Shown here: positions 10,658 through 21,753 of the stretch, piece by piece
Position numbering within the stretch: the stretch's first letter is position 1
Layout: each line of letters begins with the position of its first letter
Assembly (NCBI GenBank): GCA_015179045.1
Contig: WHUZ01000014.1
Location: 248,001 to 312,000, forward strand
DNA length: 64,000 nucleotides
Direction: 5' to 3'
Source of the DNA: Kalaharituber pfeilii
Lineage: Eukaryota; Ascomycota; Pezizomycetes; Pezizales; Pezizaceae
The notes under the pieces: model-generated
Database searches by the model: none
Told to the model about the DNA's origin: nothing
What the model saw: only the letters and a program-made list of their open reading frames with translations
Program-made: the position numbers and the translations under genes

Positions 10658-12742
10658 CCATGGCATCTCCAGCTGGATTATCTGCACCACGTCAATACAA
10701 ATGATGTGGTCGCGATTTTATACCTACTCATCGAGTTATTTCCTTGTCTTCTTATTTTTCCCTGTTATTAGTATATATATTTTCATTGTGTCTAGTCTCA
10801 TTACCTCCTGTATGTTTGTATAAATTGGTATTGGAGTGATACGTGCCTGGACAACACGCACATTCATTTGTTTTGAGACGGACAGAGCGTCTGAACAAAT
10901 TATCCTTTCATTGTAAAGATGAAGAAATTCAATTCGCAGAATGGCAGGTTTACTTCGTGGTACACTGGTAGCTCTAGGGTATTCTCATTGGTTGCTTTAC
11001 CATACACATTCACTATCATAACAATGCCTTTTCTTTTTCTGCAGTTCAAGTTTGCCCACCATGCTAGCTTTTTCACCATGATGTACTGGGCAGAAAGCGA
11101 AAGGCATTTATTGCCCCTAGTCAACTTTGGGCGGGCGGGCTAGGGGGGAACTGCCTTGGGCGCGCACATGTATCTATATATCTAAGTAGCAAATACAGCG
11201 CTCCCTACTCCTACTCGAGGCGGGAAAAAACAAAAAACGCATCCTTAATTCATACAAACTATTGCTTCTGGAAGCAATGATCTTGTATGCTGCGCCACCG
11301 CGCCGGACTACAAGTACTGTAGCTGTGCTGGGGGGGAGGGGAAGGCATGCAGGCCTGAGAACGCTCTGAGCGCGGGTTCCGGTATGCATATGTCACTCCA
11401 CAAACTTTGCGGACCGCTGCGCAAGTGCTATCATACTGCATACATACAAGTAGGTATGTGTACGGAGTACTCGAGCACTGCAGTCACACACAGCTTCTGG
11501 GGTACAGTACTCGTACGGAAGTAGCGGCTCTTCGTGCCCAGTCGCCAAGGAGGCTTGCTGCATCGCCTGCGGCGGGTGTGGCGGGTGTGGCGGCTGTCGC
11601 TCGCAGCAGGGGGTGCAGTCCAGTAAGTACTTGTAAGTACTCAAGTATGCACTCTTCCCATTCAATGACGCCTTGCTCAAGTTTCAAGCACCATGTAATG
11701 CCCATAAACGCTTCCATACACGTACCTGTCGTATGTAATGCTTATTTGTACCCTTCCTATTCCCGTCCCCATATCCCGACCGCCGGCCCTCCAACGAAGC
11801 CCACAAGCTCTTTGCGTGCGGGCGCCCGCAAGCCTCCGCTCGGCTCCTCCCCTCTCCGCGACCGTCCAAACCACCCCCACCCCACCGCTTCGGATCCTCA
11901 TCCCCCCCCGTCCTGCACCCATTCGCTCTTGCTGAATTTTCTCCCCGCCAAGCTAGTGTCCGCTCCCGGTATGTCGAGCGGAGATAGATACAGATGTCTC
12001 CCTTGAGCTCAGGAGCTAACGTTGCCATGGCTCCACAGCAGCAGCTTTCATTCATTCCACTACCAGAGCAGTGTAGTCTCTCAGCACAGCACGGAACCAA
12101 ACAAAGAGTCCCAAACATACTTAATGATCCGCAGAGGGAGCAAAAATCAAACATAGGAAATTAAGAAGAAAAAAAGGTCACAGAAATAGAGCAAGATTTT
12201 CGGAAACAAGACGGATCGCCATCCGTACTGTGGCTGAGGACTAGTCAGCATCCGGTTAAGAGAACTAGCTCAAGACGTAGGTGCACCGCTTTTACGATTT
12301 CAACCTTTTCCGAGCCTCTGTTTGGAAACTCTCTTATAGACTTTGCCTCCTACTGTCTCACCTTTTCCTGATCTAACTCCCCAATTTCAAAGCATCTATA
12401 TCAACTTCATCGAGCTTTACATAGTATGCTCGGCCTCAGTCGTCTGCTGACACCAACACATGTTTTGCGAACCGGCCAAGGATACATATCAACAGCTGTT
12501 GGGGCAATCATCGAGACTACGACAATCATATTCTTAGAATATTTATAGCCCGAATCGCAAAGCCCGACTATCCGAGCGAATAAAGCCCCTGCAAGCTTCC
12601 GCCCTGGCCAAACCCGATTTCATCATACCACTGAAGATTATATAGCAACAACAAACTCGTATTAAGTTTATTATTATCCTTTCTGGCCTGCTCAAATTGT
12701 TCACACATAGCCAGAACATTAACAGCGGATCGCTTCTTGAAT
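10658..12742. other. Gene-poor intergenic region (2.1 kb)
   Basis: I see no supported gene. Between 11440 and 11650 there are several short palindromic AGTACT/GTACTCG motifs. From about 11740 to 11940 the DNA is C-rich and opens frames on both strands, an artefact of composition. The region 12250-12740 is probably promoter and leader of the next small gene. Confidence 0.6.
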
Positions 12743-13251
12743 ATGCTTCACGACCTTCGGCGTCTCGGCTTCTTCCAGTTTACTTTTTTTCTTATTATCA
12801 TATTTCTAGTTGCATCTACACTATGTCTACCTTCACTCGCATATGATACCTCCCCGCGTGTGAAAACAGCGCCTAGCCAGAATGAAGAGCGATTCCGATT
12901 CCTCAAACAACATTGGATTAAAGCGACTGGAGGACAACAGAAAAGAGGACTTGGAGCCAATGGTTGGAGGAGTGGCGCCCAGAGAAACGAGAGAGCGGTA
13001 AAGCAAAGTAAGTTCTTGATCTCTTGAAGTCTTGGTAGCTATGTTTTTGTTTAGTTTCCTGAATACAAAATGGGGAACATTAAAGCTTCAAGGCAAATTC
13101 ATCTAACACCTTATCTCCGTTCATAGAATCTGCTCGGTCAGCCCCACTTCAAGTTTCAACCAGTATTCCCTCAGGCCATACTACCCACAGGGGCACGGTT
13201 GCACTCATTGTTGGGGTAGTCTCCCTTATACTTGCTGGCTTGATGGGGTGA
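12743..13251 (+). CDS. Small hypothetical secreted/membrane protein
   Basis: Two exons, 12743-13007 and 13127-13251, encode 129 aa. The N-terminus MLHDLRRLGF is followed by a strong hydrophobic segment (FTFFLIIIFLVASTLC), a signal peptide or signal anchor. The middle is polar and basic with a KR pair in QQKRGLGANGW, a possible Kex2 cleavage site. The C-terminus ends in a second hydrophobic run (VALIVGVVSLILAGLMG), which fits a membrane tail or a GPI-anchor signal. Splicing restores the frame and reveals this second hydrophobic run, which supports the gene model. I do not recognise a family. It lies 2 kb downstream of the pheromone precursor in the same orientation, and a secreted role is an inference from topology only. 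Confidence 0.6.
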
Positions 13252-13823
13252 AAGTCAATAATAAGTCGAAACAAATAAAGGATATTGGTATTTTAGACGA
13301 CAGACTGTTCCTCCTATTCACCTGCCATGTTTACCAGACTGTTTAGGATCAGGAATTGGTGAGAAGGGACATGCGCACCGACACCCATTCAATGAACTTA
13401 TGTATCTAGGATGGTCATTATGTCCTCAATTTCCTAAGCTCTGACTTGGGTCTCAGGTTACATCTTGACATATAATCGGAATTGGAGAGTTCATGATGGC
13501 CGGTTTATGGAAACCCACCGGCATCTACAATTTATCGCCAACGCACCACCACTATGATTTTCTAGGGGAACATGAGCGGAGGTGGACTGCGTCAACAGCT
13601 ACCAGTCAAAAGTTTCGGAAATGTCAACTGGCATTTTGTTATTTTATATCGGGCACAAGGATTTGCACGAAAAAAATCGACTGAATTGCTTTTAAATGAG
13701 ATTTGGTATTCGGGAAAGTGAGAAAGGTCTGAACATGGGATATGGGGGTTCGCATTCACCTGTCTCTTGATAGCTTTCTGTGTTGTCGTTCATTTGGCAC
13801 TTGGGATCCCTTTACCATGTGAA

Positions 13824-13857
<34 letters not shown>

Positions 13858-14027
13858 CTCCTCCCGCTTTTCGACAATATATAAATCCCGGTATGCGTAA
13901 GGCCCTTTTGTACTGAAAAGACAACAGTTCTTATTTTGTGCTATGCACAATATACCTAGTTAATACTGCCATAACATCAACTTTTACCCAAATATTCTAC
14001 AAATTCTTTTATCATAGAAAGTACCCT
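13252..14027. other. Intergenic region with 31-nt poly-T tract
   Basis: No gene was found in these 776 bases between two convergent genes. An uninterrupted run of about 31 T lies at 13827-13857. Confidence 0.7.
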
Positions 14028-16133
14028 TTAATGATGGAATAATCTTGTGCTCTGGTCCACAAAGACGATATTGTGCTGTTCAGCTGCCTCATGAACAGCC
14101 TTGTCATTGACAGAACCGCCTGGGGCAGCGATGTACTTCGCGCCGGAGCGAGCCGCGCGGAAGACGTTATCGACGAATGGGAACTAGAAAATCCAGATAT
14201 CAGCATATTGTGGCTTGTTCAGAAAGTACGCATAACAGTTAACGTACGAAGGCATCACTAGACACAGCCACGTCCTCCAATTTGTTGAGCCAGTCCCTCT
14301 TCTCTTCATACGTCAATTCCACCGGAACTTCTTCGAACACAGACTCGTACATCTCCTTCTCTAAACCGTCCTCTCTCGGGACCTGGCCAGAGACAAACAG
14401 GTCAATGGCATTGGACTTGTCTGGTCTCTTTGTTCCCTTCTTGAACTTCAGCTCAAGAACGCGCGGATGCTGCCTCAACCACCAGTTATCTGCCTTATCT
14501 CCGGCTAGCCGGGTGCAGTGAATGCGGGACTGCTGACCCGCACCAAGACCAATCACCTGCCCTGACTTTGCATAGCAGATGGAGTTGGACTGGGTGTACT
14601 TCAGGGCGGTGGTGGCAACGGTGAGATCGATGATTGCGGAATCGGGCAGGGTTGCGTTCTGAGGGGTGATGATATGGGAGAAGGTTTGAGCAGTAATTTT
14701 GACGTCGTTACGGTGTTGTGAGAGAGAGACGCCGTAAACTTGACGGGTTTCCGTGGCTGGAGGCTGCGGCGGTGAATGTGTTAATACACCATGTGAATTA
14801 GAGGATGACCATGTGATTGTGAACACACCTCATATGAGGAATCTATTTCCAAAACAGTATATTTGCCTCCTTTCTTTTTCTTGAGCATGTCCAGAGCCTC
14901 TGGAGAGTAGCCCGGGGCAATGACACCATCACTGACTTCCCTGTCGATAATCTTTGCGGTAGCGACGTCTACTTCGTCAGAAAGCGCAATCCAGTCGCCG
15001 AAGCTGCTCATTCGGTCTGCGCCCCGTGCCCTAGCGTAGGCACAAGCGAGAGGGGAGTTGTTAAGCCCCTCAATATCGTTAACCATGCAGACCTGCTTCT
15101 CGACGTCGGTGAGAGGAATGCCGACTGCAGCACCTGCAGGAGAAACGTGTTTGAAGGAAGCAGCTGCTGGGAGCTTGAGAGATTCTTTCAATTCCTTAAC
15201 CAATGGCCAAGAATTAAGAGCATCTAGTAGGTTAATGTATCCAGGTGCACCTGCAAGGACCTTGAAGGGCAATCTGGCAGACTTCATGAAAGCTTGGGCA
15301 GGCTTTTGGTGAGGGTTTGCTCCATATCGAAGGGTGAGCTGCTGGATTCCGTCACCGGCGTACTTCTTCCTAAAAAACTCAGAGATGGCAGCGTCATAAT
15401 CCGCAGTATGCTCGAATGCCTTCAATGCGTAAGCCTTCCTGGAAGCCTCAGAAACCTCGCCCCTTTTGAGCTCCTCAAGGAAACCAGGATAATCCGCTGG
15501 ATCAGAAAGGATAGTAACTCTCGAATGGTTCTTCGCTGCCGCGCGCAGGAGTGTCACTCCACCAATATCAATCTCCTCCACTGCCTCCGCAATGGTGACA
15601 TTTATCTTGTTCACAGTCTCCTTAAACGGGTACAGATTGCAGACGACGTAGTCCACCTTGTTGATGTTCTGCTCGGCAAGATCCTTTTCGTCGGACTCGA
15701 GATCTCGGGCTAAGATGCCTACATAGTTGGTTGTATGAGCTTGCGGTAGAGTCCTACTGCACAGAAATTGCTTGGGTGCTCATACCAGCGTGGACAGCCG
15801 GATGCAGTGTCTTCACTCGACCGGAGAGCATCTCTGGAGCGTGGGTAATGCTGCTCACATCCCTATACGTCGAATCGTAGATTGAATTAGCAGTGTGTAA
15901 TGGAAATACCGGACGGAGAAAGTGCGCACTCTACGGGAAACCCAGCGTCTTTGATAAGCTTTGCGGTTCCTCCAGAGGCAAGCAGGCGGACATTATTTTG
16001 CACTAGGCCTTTTGCCAGGTCCAAGAGGCCGGTCTTGTTGTAGACAGAGAGAATTGCTAATCAGGGGTCAGCATTGTGGGACGTATTGATAGTGATTGAA
16101 TTTTGAGATTAACGTACCAGTTTTCTGTGACAT
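14028..16133 (-). CDS. ADE17: Bifunctional AICAR transformylase/IMP cyclohydrolase (ATIC)
   Basis: Six exons on the minus strand: 16133-16118, 16056-15930, 15862-15786, 15718-14829, 14763-14248, 14184-14028 (about 593 aa). The N-terminal IMP cyclohydrolase (MGS-like) domain shows [54 protein letters not shown] and [14 protein letters not shown]. The transformylase domain shows [31 protein letters not shown] and the [17 protein letters not shown] end. It catalyses the last two steps of de novo IMP synthesis in the cytosol. Oddity: in the last exon the frame of FPFVDNVF and that of RAARSGAKY differ by one base, because of one extra C (plus-strand GGG at 14159-14161). Read literally the frame ends early at 14104. 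The rest is intact, so an assembly indel is likely. Confidence 0.93.
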
Positions 16134-18781
16134 CGTGCCTGTCTTTTTTTTTTTTCCCGTTAATTGGGCTGGACTCCTGACGATCTGGGTCAAGGTTGGC
16201 TGCGGAGGGGGTTGGAGTGGGGTGGGGGGAGGGGTTCTTATATGGGGGAGCCTGGGGCTGTGGGGGGGGATCGGGGAGTGTCTACAGCTATGGCTTTGCT
16301 TGGCTTGCGAGAGCTGTGGGCAGCCGGGGCGCAGGAAGCCGTCACCATAAGCGTCGCCCTTGCGGAGCGCCTGATAAGCGAACGCTCTCGAGCCGACGGC
16401 GGAGACGCAGGACTGCAGGCGCCATTCAATCTCGTGGCAATTTTGCACCACCACGCTTTGCTCCGGCCACAGCGGCTCCACCACGAGCCAGGAAGTCACA
16501 AGGCTCCAGGAGCGCAGAGAGCAGCGGTGCTTGAAGGGAGGGAGGGAGGGAGGGAGGGAGGAGTTCGTTCTTCCTCGCACCTTTTTACTCCTCTTTATCA
16601 CGGCATGCGTATGCGGTCCTCAGAGGATCCGCGGAAAGCAACCGCAGCAAAGCTCACCCACCCCAGATGGCTGAATCCGCTGTAAATGAGGGCATACCCA
16701 GCAGAGTTGCAATGTCCCTCGCTTCGTTGCATATTCTGGGGCAAGCCTACTGGGCTGCTGAGATACTTCCACCCCACCCCTCGCCCCCTCTGCCATTCGG
16801 ACCACAGCTGCTACAATGCGCCCATGTCGGCGGCGAAACTAGTGCGCGGCGTAGATCCATCCTGAATCAAGCCCCCCCCCCAGTGACATTTTAACAAGTG
16901 TGAGAGGACTCATTCGTTTCCTTTTTCTTTTTCTTTTTCTTTTTTCATGAGTCCAGTTGGCCAGGAAACAAGCAGACTCAAGTGACGTATTGCCTGCAAC
17001 TTGAGGGGTTGATCGACAGCGGGGCATGCGGAGAAATGTATCTCCGAGAAAATTTTTCGGTGTATCATATGCATACAGGTGACCCTGGCTATAATGAAGG
17101 CCAAGAATCCGACCGATTTTCTTCACTATAACCAGTTTTCACTATACCGAGGGCACTTTCTTTGCCTGTGTATACAAAGAATCTCGCCCATCCCTTCACT
17201 ATATGATAGCCAGGTTTTCACTAAAAAGAGGTTCATTATAGCCAGGGTCCTCTGTATGTATCATAGGCATCCCCTCCGCCGTCTCCTTCGGCCACCACTC
17301 GCCACATGCCAAGCCCGACTGCCAAGCCACACTTCGGAGAAAACTTTTCCGTATACAATCCCACGCACATTGCAGGCCGCTTTCTCTTTTTCCTCTTTTC
17401 TCTCCATTGAACAACGCAAATAAACAACGTTCATTTCAGGTCTCGGCGAGAAACCGGCTTCGGCTGTGAGTTTTCATGAAACCCGTAGGCTCTGTCGGCA
17501 TTGCAAATATTCCGGCAACGAATGGAGAAGGAGTCTTGAAATATAGACGGGTCTAATCTTGGGTGCAGCAGATATCCCTAACTCTCCATGGGATCGGCTG
17601 CAGTGATTGGCTTCACATCTGTAAATATGTGCATTTCATTTGGTTCGATCGTTGTATTCGCCATCTCATACTCGTCACATAATGCTTTTCTCTCAGCTTG
17701 TTGTCACGACGAGATCACGAGAGAAGGTTGCCAGGCCGAAACGCTCCAGAATATCCCATGCTCATACAAGTCTTGAACCAGACCATCACTGCTCATTACC
17801 TCCGGAACGAACAAATTCACCACACGCCGCAATTGGTGTGAGAACGAGAACAGACATTGTGCCTCACTGAACAACAGTAACCTGGTTGCACGACCTCTGA
17901 CAATAGTCATCAGCATATTGCTGGTGTAGCCTCGTTCCCCAAGCAATCGTATGTTGCTGGTAATGATTCGTGCCTAGGTATATGTATTGAAGTGAGAAAT
18001 TGGATGACTTCCCGTGGGAGCAGATTCACCGATTCTTAAGCTTATGGTGCCGGAAGTTAAGAACAGACCATCAAAATTTTCCAACTCAATCATCTCCACC
18101 AAAGCAACTCCGATTTTAATGATTATACCATATATTTGTTGCTTTTTGAGTGCTGAACAAATCTGTGATTTCCATTTTTCATTTGAGATAAGATTGGTGG
18201 AGCTGGTAAGTACCAAAATTATGGCTTTTTGCAGCCCTATGTTACATATATGGGGCAAAGCTGCCAAGCCGAAAATGCCAAGGCAAAAGTGCCTATTTAC
18301 AGTCACTGGACAAAGGTCTTGGTGAAACCTCTTCTTTTGGCATCTCGAATAACAAAATCCACGTCGCACTCGCTGGCAATGTCTTTATCAAGAGTGCTAG
18401 AAGTTGTAGTTGTGTGAGCGATAGGTGTAGATAATTTTGCATGCAATAATAGGTGCATAAAGTACTTGCCTTTGTCTGGCGCTGGCGCGTGATGTACTGA
18501 CAAATTTGAGAATCTGGGAGTCTGAGAATTTTATTTTGTGGTTGCCTTGGGAATCGGAATCCGGCACAGACTAGGAACCTGGGTCTGTGAATCTGTGCCC
18601 CGGGAAGTCTTCTATTATGCCAAGACAATTTGTATGGGTATTTTTTTTAATTAGGGCAAGCCCTTTTCACACAACCCCAGCAAGTTCTCACTTCAGTTTG
18701 ACAATAGCAACACTTGCTCATCAAGCGAGGACAAATAACTACCGGCAACCCACCCACCACATATATCGACAAATAGCAGCA
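16134..18781. other. Intergenic region (2.6 kb) with MITE and simple repeats
   Basis: No supported gene. From 16140 to 16330 the DNA is G-rich and is probably the ADE17 promoter. A (GGGA)n run lies at about 16537-16562 and a (CTTTTT)-like tract at 16918-16945. A 179-bp MITE occupies 17076-17254. Two open frames on the minus strand (about 17974-18369 and 18303-18503) have somewhat coding-like composition, but I recognise no family and no splice model joins them. Confidence 0.55.
17076..17254. mobile_element. Pogo/Tc1-mariner-type MITE, 179 bp, TA target duplication
   Basis: The left end CAGGTGACCCTGGCTATAATGAA and the reverse complement of the right end match at 21 of 23 positions (the right end has CAGAGGACCC). 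A TA dinucleotide flanks both sides (17074-17075 and 17255-17256), the target-site duplication of Tc1/mariner/pogo transposons. CAG ends with a following TATAA block are typical of pogo-like families. The inside has no coding frame and repeats the motif TTCACTATA near both ends. A 14-bp direct repeat TGTATCATA(T/G)GCAT flanks the element at 17060-17073 and 17258-17271. Confidence 0.8.
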
Positions 18782-19364
18782 ATGGTCGTGCAGAAGACTG
18801 GTGCGTGCATTCAATTCCAATTTCGACAAAATCTGCTTCACCAACGCTATCAAGTTATGGAGGAGAAATATGGGATCTGACATCTCTGGGGGGGGGGGGG
18901 TGACTATAGGTATCGCCCGCGGCATCAATGCTGGGTACAAGCTCGAGGTCAGGGAGCCAAAGCCTCGCATTTCCCGAACCAAGGGAAGGCTCTCCAAGAG
19001 GACCACATTCGTCAGGGAAATTGTGAAGGAAGTTGCTGGGTACGTGGCTAGGTCGACCTGTGGAACCATGCAGAGGAAAAATCCGTAGTCAAGGGGAAAC
19101 GCTGATGCATTGGATCTACCTGATAGTCTCGCTCCCTATGAGAAGCGTGTCATTGAATTGATCCGTAACGGCAAGGACAAGCGTGCACGAAAACTGGCTA
19201 AGAAGAGGGTACGGGTTATCTGCAATCAACATCAAAGGGGCATATCTGGTCTGAAGCTGGCTGACGAATTTCATCTACAGCTCGGAACCTTCGGCCGTGC
19301 CAAGAGAAAGGTTGATGACCTCCAGAGAGTCATTGCCGAATCCAGGAGAGCCGCTGGGCATTAA
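18782..19364 (+). CDS. RPL36: 60S ribosomal protein eL36
   Basis: Four exons, 18782-18800, 18910-19039, 19127-19208 and 19281-19364, give 104 aa, the usual family length. The product begins [17 protein letters not shown], followed by [57 protein letters not shown] and the conserved end [12 protein letters not shown]. All three junctions restore family sequence (VAG|LAPYE and KKR|LGTFG). It is a component of the large ribosomal subunit. Intron 1 carries a run of about 12 G at 18889-18900 just upstream of its acceptor, where a pyrimidine tract would normally be expected. Confidence 0.96.
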
Positions 19365-20105
19365 AAACAGTCGAACTCCGTCAAATAAAAAAAGAATCTA
19401 TCGTTGACTGGCGTATTTCCTGTTTCCTTATTTTACCTGGGCCTCAACACTTTAAATTCTGTCATGCTTTTGTTTCTATGACTGCTTTATTACAACGTCG
19501 ACATTTTCTTTTTCTTCCGTCATTTTCTCGGGTTTCTGTACCTTTGGGTTGGGTTTTGCTGCTACACGTGAGGGGTCAAGGCGGTTGGAGCATAAAAAGG
19601 ATTAAAAGTAGGAAGATTACCATTAGTATAAATGGCGTCTTAGAAGTATTCACAACTGAACCTCAAGCGGATTGTGACAGTACGCGAGCAGGAGGGTCGA
19701 TTTCCGTCTAGCTGGATATGCCCTCTATTCCGATCTACGTAATCGTCCCCTGCGCCCTATCTGTGTGTGTGGAGCTGGGAATCTAGATTCTGCCATCTCT
19801 AGATACGTATTCTGTATGATCGCATCACTCGCGGGCCCGCCTCAGGTGCCTGCTTAGGACTGCTTTCTCCAGTAGCTGGGGCTGCCGCTCCCGGGGGCTT
19901 ACTTAGCCGGCATGGCAGCCTCGGCACACGAGCTTGTAAATCTTGGCGTTTTCATAGTTTTGGGACTGCACTCGCGCGAACTCTTCGAAGCTCCCAACCG
20001 AGACCAGCTGCAGCGGCATCAGTTTATCCATTGATTTGCTTCCCCCCATTGTTCTGAACACCCACCGTCTCTCCCTCTCTGAAGCTTCTTTAGCTCTCAA
20101 TAATC
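19365..20105. other. Intergenic region between RPL36 and BUD23
   Basis: Nothing supported in these 741 bases. The first part is probably the RPL36 3' UTR and the last ~200 bases the BUD23 promoter. Confidence 0.65.
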
Positions 20106-21040
20106 ATGTCCCGGCCAGAAGACACCCTGTATGCCTCCCTCAGCACCTACAAAAACCTCACTGCCCCCATCACACCACCCAAACCTATAGCTAACCGCTA
20201 CCCACCCTCAATAGTCCCCCGGACCTCTTTTACAATGATTCTGAATCCCGCAAATACACCACCTCTTCCCGCATTCGAAACATCCAATCCTCCATGACCC
20301 ACCGCGCCCTTGAGCTCCTCAAACTCCAACGGCCCTCGCTCATCCTCGATATTGGCTGCGGCTCCGGGCTCTCCGGCGAAATTCTCACCTCCGAAGGCCA
20401 CACCTGGATTGGCATGGACATCTCCGCATCCATGCTCGCTGTCGCACTGGACAGCGAGACGCAGGGCGACCTGCTTCTAGCAGACATGGGGCAGGGGATA
20501 CCGTTCCGTCCGGGCACGTTCGATGCGGCAATAAGTATCAGCGCTATTCAATGGCTGTGTAATGCCGAATCGACGTCGCCGCACAGCAGCTCGCCGCAGG
20601 TGAGGATGGCGAGGTTCTTTGACGGGCTCTATGCGTCGCTACGGAGGGGCGGAAAGGCAGTATGTCAATTTTACCCGAAGAATGATGCACAGAAGACGAT
20701 GATTTGCGCTGCTGCGATAAAAGCAGGGTTTGGCGCCGGTATTTTGGAGGACGACCCGGATACAAAGAATAGGAAGTTATACCTTGTCCTGACGGTTGGC
20801 AGCGAGATTGTAGGGGGTGAAGGAAAGGCGGATATCACAGAGGTGGTGAAAGGTTTAGATAACGTAGAGGTGCATGATAGTCGATTGAAGAATCTAGACG
20901 GGCGGGGGCGGATAGAGAAGAAGGAAGTGAAGGGTAGCAAGTCTTGGATTTTGAGGAAGAAGCAGCAGATGAGGATGAAGGGTAAGGAGGTAGGGCACGA
21001 CTCGAGATATACGGGAAGAAAGCGGAGGGTGCAGTTTTGA
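20106..21040 (+). CDS. BUD23: 18S rRNA (guanine-N7)-methyltransferase
   Basis: Two exons, 20106-20128 and 20215-21040, give 282 aa. Exon 1 encodes MSRPEDTL, and the splice joins it to PPDLFYNDSESRKYTTSSR, the hallmark N-terminus of BUD23/WBSCR22. The SAM-binding motif LILDIGCGSGLSGEIL is followed by WIGMDISASML, LLLADMGQGIPF and AISISAIQWLCNAE. The basic C-terminal domain ends SWILRKKQQMR and GHDSRYTGRKRRVQF. The enzyme methylates one guanine in 18S rRNA and acts in small-subunit export with Trm112. Without the 86-nt intron the first frame stops after about 60 residues, so the spliced model is required. Confidence 0.95.
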
Positions 21041-21753
21041 GTTTCATGTTTGTTCATTTGTTTGTTATATTTGTCTGTTCTTTTCATTGGCAAAGTTTCC
21101 TGTTACGAGTTTTCTCATTGTAGGCCTGTGTGGTCTGGATTTTATATAGGTTGTTCGCTTGAACTTGTGTGTTTTCACGGGAACTGGACATGAATCTATG
21201 GATATCTCAAAAGTTATTGCTTACTTACTGCTGCCCTAATAAACAATCATTGCCTATCACAATGTCATAAGTTGCATTTTCTATCATATTATTAAAAGAT
21301 TCCTTTTTTCCCCCCTCCCCCCCCCCTTTTGATAAAAAGCAACTAAAAACCCAGTACTAGTTTAATCATCTCCCGCAAACATCTTATGTCGTATCATTTC
21401 ATCTCATACTTCATATCTGATAATAAACTAAGAAGAGATAGGGCAACTAGACCAATCTTAAACACAATCTCTGTTCATTCAAATTCAGCGTCTCCCTTCT
21501 CCCTCTTCACCTTCTTCCACCCCCTGATAAACATCATAACATTGCAACATAAAAATATAACAACATAGAAGAATACTGCGCTTGTATCTCACCCAAAACC
21601 AAAAGGTAACTTCTTCTCAGGGTTCACATCCTCGTCAATATATATCTTTCCAGCGGAAGGCGATGCAAATATCCTCCGCAGGTATAGCGCCCCAAACTCC
21701 CAGAGGGCCTCTCCTTTTCACCTCTATCCCCTTCCAAAACCTTTCCGCCTACT
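21041..21753. other. Convergent intergenic region
   Basis: No gene seen. It separates BUD23 from the converging peptidase and probably contains both 3' UTRs. A short T/C-rich tract lies at 21302-21328. Confidence 0.65.

Noticed and set aside
11407..12154. Long overlapping frames of 156-199 aa on both strands
   Set aside because: The sequence is C- or G-rich there, so stop codons are rare in all frames. No motif, no splice logic and no agreement between strands.
17974..18503. 131-aa and 66-aa minus-strand frames as a gene
   Set aside because: Somewhat coding-like, but they overlap out of frame, lack a splice junction that joins them and match no family I know.
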